A DNA stretch of 32,498 bases from an uncultured Prevotellaceae bacterium (GCA_946404865.1 CAMJFC010000035.1:1-32498); one strand, 5' to 3'. Shown: positions 1-8,328, numbered from the stretch's first letter. Program-made: numbers and translations. The notes: a model not told the origin generated them from the letters alone.

Positions 1-232
1 TTATTTCTGCTTGGGGGCTGTCTTTACGCTGTCTTCAACACTCACTCTTGAGTATTTACTCAACCTTGTTTAAACAAATCTCCAGCAAAACGGATAAATA
101 AAAGTGTTTTTTGTTTTGGAAACCTGGGGGTTTTAAGCTGTTGGGGTATAGTTCCGAAGTTATGTGTCCCCACATGCTTACCAACCACCGGCTCAACGCT
201 TAAAGACCCCAGGTTGGATGGTCTAAGGCAGA
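1..232 (-). other. Non-coding region downstream of rpsL with nested inverted repeats
   Basis: No credible gene is seen here. On the minus strand this is the 3' flank of rpsL, where rpsG normally follows in bacteria; rpsG is not visible and would have to lie beyond the edge. The region holds an 18-bp imperfect inverted repeat (arms 121-138 and 198-215, outer sequence AACCTGGGG), an inner ATGTG-GGGA-CACAT hairpin, and two adjacent short palindromes at 48-63 (TTGAGTATTTACTCAA) and 66-77 (TTGTTTAAACAA). This suggests a structured RNA between cistrons, but the identity is inference. Confidence 0.55.
121..215 (-). repeat. Imperfect inverted repeat enclosing small hairpins
   Basis: Arms 121-138 (aacctgggggttttaagc) and 198-215 (gcttaaagaccccaggtt) pair over 18 positions with about two mismatches. 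The 59-base interior contains further possible pairing: GTTG/CAAC directly inside the arms, and a five-pair hairpin with a GGGA (GNRA-type) loop. The layout is more like a folded RNA domain than a terminator, because no U-tract follows the outer arm. Confidence 0.6.
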
Positions 233-613
233 TTATTTCTTCTGCTTCGGACGTTTTGCACCGTACTTCGAACGGCGCTGGGTGCGGTTGGCCACACCAG
301 CGGTGTCGAGGGTACCGCGCACAATGTGATAACGTACACCGGGAAGGTCTTTTACACGACCGCCACGCACCAGCACGATGGAGTGCTCCTGCAGGTTGTG
401 TCCCTCTCCGGGGATGTATGAGTTCACTTCCTTCTGATTGGTCAGACGGACACGGGCAACTTTACGCATTGCCGAATTAGGCTTTTTAGGAGTGGTGGTA
501 TAGACACGCACGCACACACCACGACGCTGAGGACATGAGTCCAGCGCGGGCGACTTGCTTTTGTCCACCAAGTCCTTTCTGCCTTTTCTTACTAACTGTG
601 AAATAGTAGGCAT
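233..613 (-). CDS. rpsL: 30S ribosomal protein S12
   Basis: This is S12, a 126-residue protein of the ribosomal decoding centre. The start [12 protein letters not shown] is the family's universal N-terminus, so the ATG at 613 is chosen over an in-frame start 22 codons upstream. The two conserved loops are present: TTPKKPNSA (residues 40-48) and [12 protein letters not shown] (82-93). Both carry the lysines (K43 and K88) found in streptomycin-sensitive S12, so no classical resistance substitution is visible. The C-terminus [14 protein letters not shown] is typical of Bacteroidetes. It has its own promoter-like TAATTTTG box about 80 bp upstream. The next cistron of the str operon is outside the window. 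Confidence 0.98.
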   Translation of the reverse strand: MPTISQLVRKGRKDLVDKSKSPALDSCPQRRGVCVRVYTTTPKKPNSAMRKVARVRLTNQKEVNSYIPGEGHNLQEHSIVLVRGGRVKDLPGVRYHIVRGTLDTAGVANRTQRRSKYGAKRPKQKK

Positions 614-693
614 TTTGTTAATTTTTTTGTTTATATTGTTATTATGTTGTTGTCTTTGAGTAAGGTATGCTGCCAACACACCATTTTGGGCTG

Positions 694-701
694 CAAAATT
701 A
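694..701 (-). promoter_or_regulatory. Bacteroidetes -7 box (TAATTTTG) for rpsL
   Basis: Minus-strand TAATTTTG matches the Bacteroidetes primary sigma factor -7 consensus TAnnTTTG. No good TTTG is found at the expected -33 distance. Transcription would start near 690, giving an untranslated leader of roughly 75 bases before rpsL. Confidence 0.55.
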
Positions 702-806
702 CAAACTTTTCCTCAAATAGCGGCATCTCTTCCTTCATTTTTTATCGACACCGTAGAAATTTAACATATAATAACACTTTAAAACTTCTTTAACCATCAA
801 AAGAAC

Positions 807-837
807 AGGTGGCCGTCCTTTTTTCGGGCGGCCACCT
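807..837 (-). terminator. Hairpin downstream of the 64-residue protein gene
   Basis: A strong GC-rich stem (AGGTGGCCG paired with its complement around an A/T loop) lies about 25 bp past the stop codon at 862. On the minus strand it is followed by TGTTCTTTTG, a weak U-tract, so it is a likely but imperfect terminator. It separates the secreted-protein pair from rpsL. Confidence 0.55.
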
Positions 838-861
838 TATTTATGATATGGGTCAGAACTA

Positions 862-1056
862 CTACTTTTCCCAGACGTTCAGATGACGCAGGTTTTTAGA
901 GTATGCGTCGCTCTCATCTTCGAAAATGCCGTTCTCTTCTGCGAAACCACCCTCGTCGCCCTCTTGATTATAAACAGAAATCTCAGGCATGACACCTCCG
1001 TCGCAGAAGTGCTGCATCTCAACACGCTTGACTGCCGGTTCGATATACTTTTTCAT
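862..1056 (-). CDS. Small acidic protein of unknown function (64 aa)
   Basis: Not assigned to a family. The sequence begins MKKYIEPAVKRVEM, an opening I associate with many short uncharacterised Prevotella/Bacteroides proteins, then becomes strongly acidic and glycine-rich (GDEGGFAEENG) and ends LRHLNVWEK. There is one cysteine (C18) and no signal peptide or membrane segment. It starts 23 bp after the stop of the large secreted protein and is followed by a hairpin, so it is probably the last gene of a two-gene transcript. The plus-strand frame over the same bases is judged spurious because it lacks this context. Confidence 0.6.
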   Translation of the reverse strand: MKKYIEPAVKRVEMQHFCDGGVMPEISVYNQEGDEGGFAEENGIFEDESDAYSKNLRHLNVWEK

Positions 1057-1079
1057 AGTCGGTATAGGAATTAAAGATT

Positions 1080-3005
1080 TTACTTACGGATTAACTTTTT
1101 ACCATTCTGAATGACCACGCCCTTGTATTGGGTGTTGACTTTCTGGCCGTTGAGGTTGTAGATGGCGCCTTTGGCAACAGCCTCATTATTCTGGATGGCA
1201 TTGATAGCGGTCACGGTTCCGTCGAACATCACGAAGGAAGCGTTGGAGGCCACATCAGCAGCGAGGGCGAGATAGGCCTTGTGAGCGCCCAGTTCGAACA
1301 CACCACCATCGGCAGCGCCCCAATAGAATCCACACACACCGCTCTTGGCACCGAGGGTGTAGTAGTAGAACTCTGCAGTGGGATTTGCTTCAATGAAACC
1401 TGCATTTTCCTGACCGATAAGGATATTGTTAGGATCCTGAATGGCATTAGCTGCATCGAGAGCCTCGTTGAAGTAGTACGTTGTGTTGGGTTCGCCCTTG
1501 ATAACCACCGGCACACCGGCTGCAATCATACCTCCAGCTTCGATGGTCATATTCGGCTGCACCTTCGTGTTATCTGCGTTGAGGGCATAGGTGGCTGCTA
1601 TCACACCCTCAGGAATAACGAATGCATTGTCGCTGTAGTAGAATGTGCCCAGTCCGTATTTGTTGAAGGTGACTTCAGCAGTAACTCCTACTTCGCTCGG
1701 AGTGAAGACTATCTTGTAGAAGCGGAGTGCGGTGGTGCCGCCCTCAGTGCCAGCTACGCCGGTGATTACAACATCGCCGGCTGCAACTTCAAACTCCTCA
1801 GTATTTTTTGTGGTACCAACAGCCTCTATCTCACCTTTCACACCGTTGACCTGGCAGAAACGGTCACTATTGTCACCACCCGTGTTCGAGAAGGTCACCT
1901 CAACGGTTCCAGGCACGGTGGTATTGAAACGGAGCGTACCATTCTGGGCATAACCGCCACGGGCTGCATATTCACCCTCGAAAGTCAATGCCTTGGCGTT
2001 GAAGGTCGATTTATAGGTCAGCTCGGTAACATTGGCATAGAGACGTTCCTCCTTCGGTTCTTGGCCTTCTTTACCATATTGTACTGTTCCCGTAACATCG
2101 GCAAAGTCCCATGTGGTGGCATCGCTGATGCTCTCCTGTTCGTAGAGCACGACGAGAGCGGAATAGGTGATGGTCACCTCCCTAGTGGTTGTTCCGTCGG
2201 AAAGGATGAGTGTGGTGGTCGATTCTTCTACATTCTCTGTAGCAGTGTAGTAAATGGTGGCTGTCGTCTCAATTTCGCCATCGGTGATGTCGGAAGAAGC
2301 GAGATTGACCGTCAGGCCGTCAACTGCGGGAGAGAATGTGGCGGTGAGGGTAGAACCAGCCAGATTAGCACCACTTACGTCGATGACCTCTTTGGCTGGG
2401 ACACCGCTTTCGGTGGCCATGATATTCACACTTGAAGCATTGATGACAGGAGCATCAGCTGCTTGTGCTACCAAGCGGACAGCATATAAGAAGATATCAC
2501 CAGCAGGGCTGGTAAAACTGATGGTATAGCTCTGAGATGCGTCCAACTCTAACGAGATTCTGCCAGAATAGCCCTTCAAACTTTGGTCAGATGTAGCAGT
2601 AACTGAAACGGGACTCCCAGAGGCAGGAGTGGCTGTAATCGTAAGGGCTCTACCATCGCCTCCGTTGTTTTTCACGTAAGCATCTACTTGTGCTACGTTG
2701 GTGACATACATCAGCACTTCTTTGTTCGATCCAGCACCTTTCAGACAAACAGCGTTTGTGCCGATTTCAAAGTCAGAACTTGTCTCATCAGTGGGATCCA
2801 TACCTGCTCCTCTGTCAGATCCAGCAGGTGAGTACGTTTGTGTCCCTTTACCATCTTGGGCGTACCCTAATCCTTCGAGATTAGCCTTCGAGGTGTAAAT
2901 CAGTGTCGTCTCAGTAATCTTTTTGGTGGTGAGTGGAGTCACTGCCGCTTGCGCCCCCGTGACGACTGCCACGAGCAACGCCAATAACGTAAAAATCTTT
3001 TTCAT
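1080..3005 (-). CDS. Secreted multi-domain surface protein with C-terminal sorting-like tail
   Basis: A 641-residue exported protein. Residues 1-20 (MKKIFTLLALLVAVVTGAQA) form a type I signal peptide with no lipobox. The middle is beta-rich, Thr/Ser/Val-heavy and includes an Ig/BACON-like segment around residues 185-285 (NASSVNIMATESGVPAKEVI and onward) and a second beta-sandwich-like region after it. The last ~30 residues (GAIYNLNGQKVNTQYKG then NGKKLIRK) resemble the C-terminal tail of Bacteroidetes type IX-secreted proteins. No catalytic motif was recognised, so the substrate or binding partner is unknown. A good promoter lies about 150 bp upstream and a small acidic gene follows. An adhesin or glycan-binding role is only a guess. 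Confidence 0.8.
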   Translation of the reverse strand: MKKIFTLLALLVAVVTGAQAAVTPLTTKKITETTLIYTSKANLEGLGYAQDGKGTQTYSPAGSDRGAGMDPTDETSSDFEIGTNAVCLKGAGSNKEVLMYVTNVAQVDAYVKNNGGDGRALTITATPASGSPVSVTATSDQSLKGYSGRISLELDASQSYTISFTSPAGDIFLYAVRLVAQAADAPVINASSVNIMATESGVPAKEVIDVSGANLAGSTLTATFSPAVDGLTVNLASSDITDGEIETTATIYYTATENVEESTTTLILSDGTTTREVTITYSALVVLYEQESISDATTWDFADVTGTVQYGKEGQEPKEERLYANVTELTYKSTFNAKALTFEGEYAARGGYAQNGTLRFNTTVPGTVEVTFSNTGGDNSDRFCQVNGVKGEIEAVGTTKNTEEFEVAAGDVVITGVAGTEGGTTALRFYKIVFTPSEVGVTAEVTFNKYGLGTFYYSDNAFVIPEGVIAATYALNADNTKVQPNMTIEAGGMIAAGVPVVIKGEPNTTYYFNEALDAANAIQDPNNILIGQENAGFIEANPTAEFYYYTLGAKSGVCGFYWGAADGGVFELGAHKAYLALAADVASNASFVMFDGTVTAINAIQNNEAVAKGAIYNLNGQKVNTQYKGVVIQNGKKLIRK

Positions 3006-3158
3006 TTTGTTTTAGTTTATTAGATTGATAATTATAAAATTTTCTATAGTAGATAGAGCATACTGCCCATCCTTACTTTCAGCAAGACGGCCACCTCGGT
3101 CTGCCTCATGCGAAATAGGAGTGGAACTGAATGCCAATGCCGCTTTCGTTTTTCGGTG

Positions 3159-3192
3159 CAAACATACGAAAAAAAAAACTAATTTGCAACAA
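3159..3192 (-). promoter_or_regulatory. Bacteroidetes promoter for the 641-residue secreted protein
   Basis: On the minus strand, TTG (3187-3192 reads TTGTTG) is followed by 20 bases and then TATGTTTG (3159-3166), matching the -33/-7 consensus. The inferred start near 3155 gives a leader of about 150 bases, long for this group. The leader contains a possible stem GCAGAC/GTCTTGC around 3080-3106. Confidence 0.65.
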
Positions 3193-3220
3193 TTAGCCTG
3201 AAAAAGAGTAAAAAATAATG

Positions 3221-3270
3221 AAAAAACGACACAGACACGTTCTTTCTCAACGAAAAACGGTCTGTGTCGT
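3221..3270 (-). terminator. Rho-independent terminator of asnS
   Basis: An 11-bp perfect stem (ACGACACAGAC / GTCTGTGTCGT, arms 3226-3236 and 3260-3270) is followed on the minus strand by TTTTTT. It lies 27 bp after the asnS stop codon and closes the purB - pseudouridine synthase - asnS set. Confidence 0.88.
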
Positions 3271-3297
3271 CAAAAATATTCATAGTATCCTATGAGA

Positions 3298-4764
3298 TTA
3301 AAATTCTGCTGTTTTCGGCGTGCGCGGGAAGGGAATCACGTCGCGGATATTCTGCATGCCCGTGACGAAAAGGATGAGACGCTCGAAACCGAGTCCGAAA
3401 CCGCCATGAGGGCAGGTGCCGAACCGACGGGTGTCGAGATACCACCAGAGGTGGGTCTGGTCCATTTGGCGGCGCTCTATTTCGCCCATCAGTTTGTCGT
3501 AGTTCTCTTCACGTACCGAACCGCCGATAATCTCGCCAATCTGCGGGAACAGCACATCTGTGCCCTGCATGGTGGGACCAGGAGCCACGGCACCCTTGTA
3601 GCCTATCGAACCGCCATCGGCTGTTTCCTCGTTCTGCTTCATATAGAATGACTTGAAAGCACGGGGATAGTCGGTCATGATGACGGGCTTCTTGAAATGC
3701 TCTTCTACGAGGAAACGCTCATGTTCTGAGGCGAGGTCGTCACCCCAGTTGCAGGGGAACTCGAACTTCTTGCCATTTTTGATGGCCTCTTGCAGGATGT
3801 TGATACCTTCGGTATAAGGCAGACGCACGAAAGTCTCTTTCAACACTCCCTCCAAACGGGGTATCAGGTCGTGGTTGGGTGTGATGAACTTATTGTCGTT
3901 GATGAACTGCAAGTCGTCCTTACACTTTTCGAGTGCCCAACGTACGCAGTACTTGATGAAGTCCTCTTCAAAGTCCATCAACTCTTCCTGGTCGATGAAT
4001 GCCACCTCAGGCTCTACCATCCAGAACTCGGCCAGATGACGAGGGGTGTTGGAGTTCTCAGCGCGGAACGTAGGACCAAAGGTATAGATGGCGCCGAGTG
4101 CTGTGGCACCAAGCTCGCCTTCGAGCTGTCCGCTCACGGTGAGTGATGTCTGCTCTCCGAAGAAATCATCGTCATAGATAATCTTTCCATTCTCATCTTT
4201 CTTCAGGTCATAGAGGTTCATCGTGGTCACCTGAAACATGTTGCCTGCACCCTCGCAATCGCTTGCTGTGATGAGCGGTGTATGGAAATAGTAATACCCA
4301 TGTTCATGGAAATAGGTGTGTATGGCCATCGCCATGTTGTGGCGGATGCGCATGACGGCTCCGAATACATTGGTGCGCAGACGCATGTGTGCGTGTTGGC
4401 GCATATATTCAAAGGTCTGTCCTTTTTTCTGCATGGGGTAGTCGCTGCCGCAGAGTCCGTAAATCTCGATTTCCCGGCATTGTATCTCAACGGTCTGTCC
4501 GGCGCCCTGACTCTCAACCAGTTCACCAACGGCACAGATACATGCCCCTGTGGTTATCTGCTTGAGCATCTCGGCATCGAAGTCTGCCGGATTGACCACC
4601 ACCTGCACATTTTTGATGGTTGACCCGTCGTTGAGTGCAATGAAATCGACCGACTTGCTGCTTCGGTGCGTTCTCACCCACCCTTTCACACACACCATAC
4701 TACCAAAATCCGTGCGTTGCAGCACGTCAATGACCTTAGTACGCTTGATTTGTTCTTGTGACAT
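3298..4764 (-). CDS. asnS: Asparaginyl-tRNA synthetase
   Basis: A class IIb aminoacyl-tRNA synthetase that charges tRNA-Asn with asparagine in the cytoplasm. The N-terminal OB-fold anticodon-binding domain occupies about residues 15-120 ([14 protein letters not shown]). The catalytic core contains the motif 2 region ([20 protein letters not shown]) and motif 3 ([20 protein letters not shown]) near the C-terminus. AsnRS rather than AspRS is indicated by the [11 protein letters not shown] segment and the short insertion pattern. Length is 488 residues from the ATG at 4764, which is preferred over a TTG four codons upstream. It starts 23 bp after the stop of the pseudouridine synthase gene and is followed by a strong terminator, so it is the last gene of that operon. 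Confidence 0.97.
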   Translation of the reverse strand: MSQEQIKRTKVIDVLQRTDFGSMVCVKGWVRTHRSSKSVDFIALNDGSTIKNVQVVVNPADFDAEMLKQITTGACICAVGELVESQGAGQTVEIQCREIEIYGLCGSDYPMQKKGQTFEYMRQHAHMRLRTNVFGAVMRIRHNMAMAIHTYFHEHGYYYFHTPLITASDCEGAGNMFQVTTMNLYDLKKDENGKIIYDDDFFGEQTSLTVSGQLEGELGATALGAIYTFGPTFRAENSNTPRHLAEFWMVEPEVAFIDQEELMDFEEDFIKYCVRWALEKCKDDLQFINDNKFITPNHDLIPRLEGVLKETFVRLPYTEGINILQEAIKNGKKFEFPCNWGDDLASEHERFLVEEHFKKPVIMTDYPRAFKSFYMKQNEETADGGSIGYKGAVAPGPTMQGTDVLFPQIGEIIGGSVREENYDKLMGEIERRQMDQTHLWWYLDTRRFGTCPHGGFGLGFERLILFVTGMQNIRDVIPFPRTPKTAEF

Positions 4765-4787
4765 TTCTGAAAACAATTTTTTACAGA

Positions 4788-6212
4788 TTACTCAAATGCC
4801 CCCATGCGCAGCATCTCCACTTCTTTCTCTGTGAGGAAACGCCAGTCGCCGCGGCGCAGATTCTTTTTGGTGAGTCCGGCAAACTGTGAACGGTCTAATT
4901 TGACCACACGGTAACCGAGGTGCTCAAAGATACGACGCACGATGCGGTTTTTGCCGCTGTGTATCTCAATGCCCACCTGACTCTTGTCGGTGTCAGAGGC
5001 ATATTCGATGGCGTCAGCATGTATCTCACCGTCTGAAAGCTCTATTCCATCAAGAATCTGTTGCATATCATGAGCCGTGACATTCTTGTCGAGGAACACA
5101 TGATAAACTTTTTTCTTCAAGAATTTGGGATGGGTGAGCTTGCTGGCCAAATCGCCGTCGTTGGTGAGCAAAAGCACACCTGTGGTATTGCGGTCGAGAC
5201 GACCCACCGGGTAGATACGCTCGGGGCACGCATTCTTCACCAAATCCATCACGGTCTTACGCTGCTGGGGATCGTCGCTCGTGGTGACATAGTCTTTGGG
5301 TTTGTTGAGCAGCACATAGACTTTCTTTTCGAGTGTCACAGGCTGGTCGTGGAAACGCACCTCGTCACTGCGGAGCACCTTGGTACCCAGTTCGGTCACC
5401 ACATTACCATTCACGGTGACCACACCGGCTGCGATAAATTCATCGGCCTCGCGACGGCTGCACACACCAGCATTGGCAAGGAACTTATTCAGACGTACGG
5501 GTTCATTGGGGTCGATGTGAGCCTCACTGTATTCGATGCGCTTCTTCAAGCTGTATTTGGCATTGGGGTCGTAGTTAGGACTGTGTTGACGATAGCCATA
5601 ACCGCCACCACGCTGCTGGTAACCACCGCCACGCTGCTGGTAACCGCCGCCACGCTGCTGATAACCACCGCCACGCTGCTGGTAACCGCCGCCACGCTGC
5701 TGATAACCGCTGCCACGCTGCTGATAACCACCGCCACGCTGCTGGTAACCGCCGCCACGCTGCTGATAACCACCCTGACGAGGCTGGTAGCTACCCTGAC
5801 GAGGCTGGTAACCCTCTTGCTGGCGCTGCGGGTATTCACCCTGTTCTCCCTCCGCACTCTCATATCTCGGCCGGTAGCCACCCTGCGGACGGGGTTGATA
5901 ACCACCCTGGCGCTGATAGCCTCCCTGACGTTGCTGATAACCACCGCCACCATTATAACGGGGGCGATACTGACGCGGTCCATCGGTCTGCAGACCTGAG
6001 CCAAAACCCTCAGGACGGAAACCGCCCTCTTCCTGACTTCCACGGTCGGAGGAGTAGGCACGTTGCGCATGGATGCGCGGACGCTGCGGCCGTTGTCCAC
6101 CACGATACTCTCTTGAATAGTTGCCTGATTCATTCGCCGACTGATAGCCCTCACGGCCACTTTCGCTCTGTCCAGCCGACACGCCTTCGTTTTTCATTTC
6201 ATTTTCTTCCAT
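4788..6212 (-). CDS. RsuA/RluB-family rRNA pseudouridine synthase with long repetitive N-terminal tail
   Basis: The C-terminal ~238 residues are a complete RsuA/RluB/RluE/RluF-type enzyme that isomerises specific rRNA uridines. They comprise an S4 RNA-binding domain (237-285, [20 protein letters not shown]) and a catalytic core with GRLDRNTTG, whose Asp near residue 340 is the nucleophile. The large-subunit RluB type is the most likely specificity, but I cannot distinguish it from RluF or RsuA. Unusually, the first ~236 residues are low complexity, rich in Gly, Tyr, Gln and Arg, including eight in-frame copies of a GYQQRGG heptapeptide. Enzymes of this family are normally about 230-300 residues, so the tail nearly doubles the protein. 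It lies between purB and asnS, with 51 and 23 bp gaps. Confidence 0.92.
   Translation of the reverse strand: MEENEMKNEGVSAGQSESGREGYQSANESGNYSREYRGGQRPQRPRIHAQRAYSSDRGSQEEGGFRPEGFGSGLQTDGPRQYRPRYNGGGGYQQRQGGYQRQGGYQPRPQGGYRPRYESAEGEQGEYPQRQQEGYQPRQGSYQPRQGGYQQRGGGYQQRGGGYQQRGSGYQQRGGGYQQRGGGYQQRGGGYQQRGGGYQQRGGGYGYRQHSPNYDPNAKYSLKKRIEYSEAHIDPNEPVRLNKFLANAGVCSRREADEFIAAGVVTVNGNVVTELGTKVLRSDEVRFHDQPVTLEKKVYVLLNKPKDYVTTSDDPQQRKTVMDLVKNACPERIYPVGRLDRNTTGVLLLTNDGDLASKLTHPKFLKKKVYHVFLDKNVTAHDMQQILDGIELSDGEIHADAIEYASDTDKSQVGIEIHSGKNRIVRRIFEHLGYRVVKLDRSQFAGLTKKNLRRGDWRFLTEKEVEMLRMGAFE
5601..5775 (-). repeat. 21-bp tandem repeat array inside the pseudouridine synthase gene
   Basis: Eight near-identical 21-bp units, each containing cgctgctg and encoding GYQQRGG, sit in a row. 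Neighbouring units differ mostly at third codon positions (accgcc/gccgcc, ggtaa/gataa) with one Gly-to-Ser change. The unit is a multiple of three, so copy-number change would lengthen or shorten the tail without breaking the frame. Confidence 0.93.
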
Positions 6213-6263
6213 AATGTAAAGATTTTTAATCGCCTCACGGCATTAGTAATGATTCTTGTAAAG

Positions 6264-7610
6264 TTATAATCCTGTATAGTTGCGAGGAGTTATGGCCATC
6301 AGTTCGGCTTTCACATCCTCATTCACATCCAATCCTTGTATAAAAGCATGGATGGTCTTTTCTGTCATCTTCTCATTGGTTCTTGTGAGCGCCTTCAGTG
6401 CCTCATAGGGGTGCGGATAAGCCTCGCGTCTGAGAATGGTCTGTATCGCTTCAGCCACCACCGCCCAGGTGTTGTCAAGGTCGGCGTCGATACGCTCACG
6501 GTTGAGGATGAGCTTGCGCAGTCCCTTCAACGTGCTTTGCAAAGCGATAACGGCATGACCGAGAGGCACTCCTACGTTGCGCAAAACGGTTGAATCGGTG
6601 AGGTCGCGCTGCAATCTGCTCACCGGCAATTTCTGTGCCAAAAATTGGAGGATGGCATTGGCTATGCCCATATTCCCCTCACTGTTTTCAAAATCAATGG
6701 GATTCACCTTGTGAGGCATGGCCGACGAACCCACTTCTCCCGCTTTGATCTTCTGTTTGAAATACTCCATGGAGATATACATCCAGAAGTCGCGGTCCAG
6801 GTCGATGACAATGGTGTTGATTCGGCGCACCGCATCGAAGATGGCGCCGAGGTCATCGTAATTACTGATTTGTGTGGTATATTGCTCACGCTGCAACCCC
6901 AGTTTCTCTGACGCAAAACGGTTGGCAAATTCACGCCAGTCATATTGCGGATAGGCCACATGATGCGCATTGAAATTACCTGTGGCACCACCAAACTTAG
7001 CCTTGACGGGAATCTGACGGAGAGACTTGAGTTGTTCTTCCAGACGATAGACAAACACCATCACCTCTTTTCCTAAACGGGTGGGCGATGCGGGCTGGCC
7101 ATGGGTCTTAGCCAACATCGACACCTCTTTCCACTTCTCTGCATATTGACGCAGCTGCTCAACCAATTCTTCCACCATGGGGCAGAACACTTCATGCAAC
7201 GCCTCTTTAATGGAGAGTGGAACGGAAGTATTATTGATGTCCTGTGATGTGAGTCCGAAATGCACAAACTCCTTATACGCGTCGAATCCGCCGATGGCAT
7301 CCAGCTTTTCCTTGATAAAATACTCTACAGCCTTCACATCGTGATTGGTGGTCTGCTCTATCTCTTTGACACGGGCAGCATCGACTTCGGAAAACTGCTC
7401 ATAGATAGCCCGCAACTGAGGTTTGAGCTGAGCATCAAACCCTACGAGCTGCGGCAACGGCAATTCGCATAGAGCAATAAAATACTCTATCTCTACGCGC
7501 ACCCGATAACGGATAAGTGCATATTCTGAAAAAAAATCAGCTAAACGTTCTGTTTTACCCCGATAGCGGCCATCCACAGGCGAAATGGCGGTCAACACGT
7601 CAAGACTCAT
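6264..7610 (-). CDS. purB: Adenylosuccinate lyase
   Basis: This fumarase/aspartase-superfamily enzyme performs two steps of purine synthesis: fumarate release from SAICAR and from adenylosuccinate. The superfamily signature SSAMPHKVNPIDFENSEGN is present near residue 295, and HGQPASPTRLGKEV near 165 carries a catalytic His region. The signature matches the E. coli-type PurB (about 456 residues) rather than the shorter Bacillus type; length here is 448. It is the first gene of the set continuing to the pseudouridine synthase and asnS. No TAnnTTTG box was found directly upstream; a 13-bp palindrome lies 13 bp before the start and a tRNA-Val gene lies further up, so tRNA read-through may contribute to transcription. 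Confidence 0.97.
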   Translation of the reverse strand: MSLDVLTAISPVDGRYRGKTERLADFFSEYALIRYRVRVEIEYFIALCELPLPQLVGFDAQLKPQLRAIYEQFSEVDAARVKEIEQTTNHDVKAVEYFIKEKLDAIGGFDAYKEFVHFGLTSQDINNTSVPLSIKEALHEVFCPMVEELVEQLRQYAEKWKEVSMLAKTHGQPASPTRLGKEVMVFVYRLEEQLKSLRQIPVKAKFGGATGNFNAHHVAYPQYDWREFANRFASEKLGLQREQYTTQISNYDDLGAIFDAVRRINTIVIDLDRDFWMYISMEYFKQKIKAGEVGSSAMPHKVNPIDFENSEGNMGIANAILQFLAQKLPVSRLQRDLTDSTVLRNVGVPLGHAVIALQSTLKGLRKLILNRERIDADLDNTWAVVAEAIQTILRREAYPHPYEALKALTRTNEKMTEKTIHAFIQGLDVNEDVKAELMAITPRNYTGL

Positions 7611-7623
7611 AGATAAGAATATT

Positions 7624-7636
7624 TAGGTAGTACCTA
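7624..7636. promoter_or_regulatory. 13-bp palindrome just upstream of purB
   Basis: TAGGTA-g-TACCTA is a perfect 6-bp inverted repeat about one base, ending 13 bp before the purB ATG. The position is compatible with an operator or a small RNA hairpin at the start codon. No regulator is identified. Confidence 0.35.
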
Positions 7637-7688
7637 TTGAATGATAAATATGTCTAAAATAACAATTGAGTTGTATCACTACACTCGT

Positions 7689-7762
7689 GGGCGTTGACGG
7701 ATTCGAACCGCCGACCCTCTGCTTGTAAGGCAGATGCTCTAAACCAACTGAGCTAAACGCCC
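7689..7762 (-). tRNA. tRNA-Val (anticodon UAC)
   Basis: A 74-base cloverleaf: acceptor GGGCGTT/AACGCCC, D-arm GCTC-AGTTGGTTTA-GAGC, anticodon stem TCTGC/GCAGA with loop CTTACAA (anticodon TAC), and T-arm with TTCGAAT. The CCA end is not encoded. It is identical to the copy at 8419-8492. A near-perfect promoter lies 18 bp upstream. Confidence 0.97.
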
Positions 7763-7779
7763 TCTCATGAAAAGCTCTG

Positions 7780-7811
7780 CAAAGGTAAAAGCTTTTTTTG
7801 AGATAGCCAAA
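7780..7811 (-). promoter_or_regulatory. Bacteroidetes promoter for the tRNA-Val at 7689-7762
   Basis: On the minus strand TTTG (7808-7811), 20 bases, then TACCTTTG (7780-7787): an excellent match to TTTG-N19-21-TAnnTTTG. The inferred start is about 12-14 bases upstream of the mature tRNA, leaving a short 5' leader for RNase P. Confidence 0.8.
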
Positions 7812-7832
7812 TATTAAGTGTGTTTTTTTCAC

Positions 7833-8255
7833 TTACAGCCCCATCTGCTCTTTATCGAGCTTGCCTACTTTGAGATCCTCAAGGATACGGGCACATTCTT
7901 CAAGGTTTGACGGGCGCACAATGATATTGGCATGATCGCCGAAATTAAACGAATACATATACTCAATAAACACGCCTTGGTCGGACAGTTTCCGTAATAT
8001 CTTCGCCAGCGAACCGGGCACATTGGGGCAGATGAAACCTACCACATCGGTCACCTTTACTGCGAAATGCTCACGTCTGAGTACCTGATAGGCATGGTCA
8101 GGGTCACTTACAATGCAGCGCAGGATGCCGAAGTCGGAATTATCGGCAATACTCATGGCGGACAGGTTGATATTCTCGGCGGCCAACACTTCGGTCACCT
8201 CGGTGAGTCGCCCGGACTTATTCTCCAGGAAGACGGACAATTGTTTTGCAAACAT
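7833..8255 (-). CDS. Tandem ACT-domain protein
   Basis: A 140-residue protein built of two ACT domains (about 1-70 and 71-140), the small-ligand-binding fold that senses amino acids. The first opens KQLSVFLENKSGRLTEVTEV and the second contains FICPNVPGSLAKILRKLSD, both with the Gly-Arg/Gly-Ser-Leu turn typical of ACT ligand sites. There is no catalytic or DNA-binding domain, so it probably acts through a partner. From memory, homologues in Bacteroidetes often sit beside phenylacetate-CoA ligase-type genes; that partner is not in this window. It lies between two identical tRNA-Val genes, in the same orientation, with a TAAGTTTG promoter box upstream. The ligand is unknown. Confidence 0.88.
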   Translation of the reverse strand: MFAKQLSVFLENKSGRLTEVTEVLAAENINLSAMSIADNSDFGILRCIVSDPDHAYQVLRREHFAVKVTDVVGFICPNVPGSLAKILRKLSDQGVFIEYMYSFNFGDHANIIVRPSNLEECARILEDLKVGKLDKEQMGL

Positions 8256-8320
8256 AGTCTAAAAATGATGGTTAAACATGAATTTGGAGGCGAGACAGAA
8301 GCCTGATGCCTAATTTTGTG

Positions 8321-8328
8321 CAAACTTA
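8321..8328 (-). promoter_or_regulatory. Bacteroidetes -7 box (TAAGTTTG) for the ACT-domain gene
   Basis: Minus-strand TAAGTTTG lies 66 bp before the start codon, in an A/T-rich stretch. No clear -33 TTTG is present. The box is downstream of the terminator at 8369-8407, so the ACT gene probably has its own transcript. Confidence 0.5.

Noticed and set aside
1..57. Tail of a coding frame on the minus strand ending at the window edge
   Set aside because: An upstream in-frame stop at 70-72 limits it to about 22 codons, with no ATG start; it is not rpsG.
121..215. Integron attC-like or insertion-sequence end
   Set aside because: No integrase, transposase or target duplication; the position after rpsL and nested hairpins suit an RNA structure better.
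807..837. Shared word GGCGGCCACCT between this hairpin and the 5S rRNA 3' end
   Set aside because: Only 11 GC-rich bases match; the hairpin is explained as a terminator and there is no other 5S similarity.
862..1056. Peptide natural-product (RiPP) precursor
   Set aside because: There is a Gly-Gly near residue 20, but no typical leader motif, only one Cys, and no modification or export genes nearby.
1128..2435. Long plus-strand open frame (435 codons) opposite the secreted protein
   Set aside because: It is antisense to a protein with a clear signal peptide, promoter and sorting tail; its translation is low in recognisable motifs and arises from the codon bias of the real gene.
5601..5775. 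Possible CRISPR-like array
   Set aside because: Repeats are contiguous 21-bp coding units without spacers, in frame in a recognised protein.
7623..7832. Minus-strand 69-codon open frame
   Set aside because: It runs straight through the tRNA-Val gene and its promoter.
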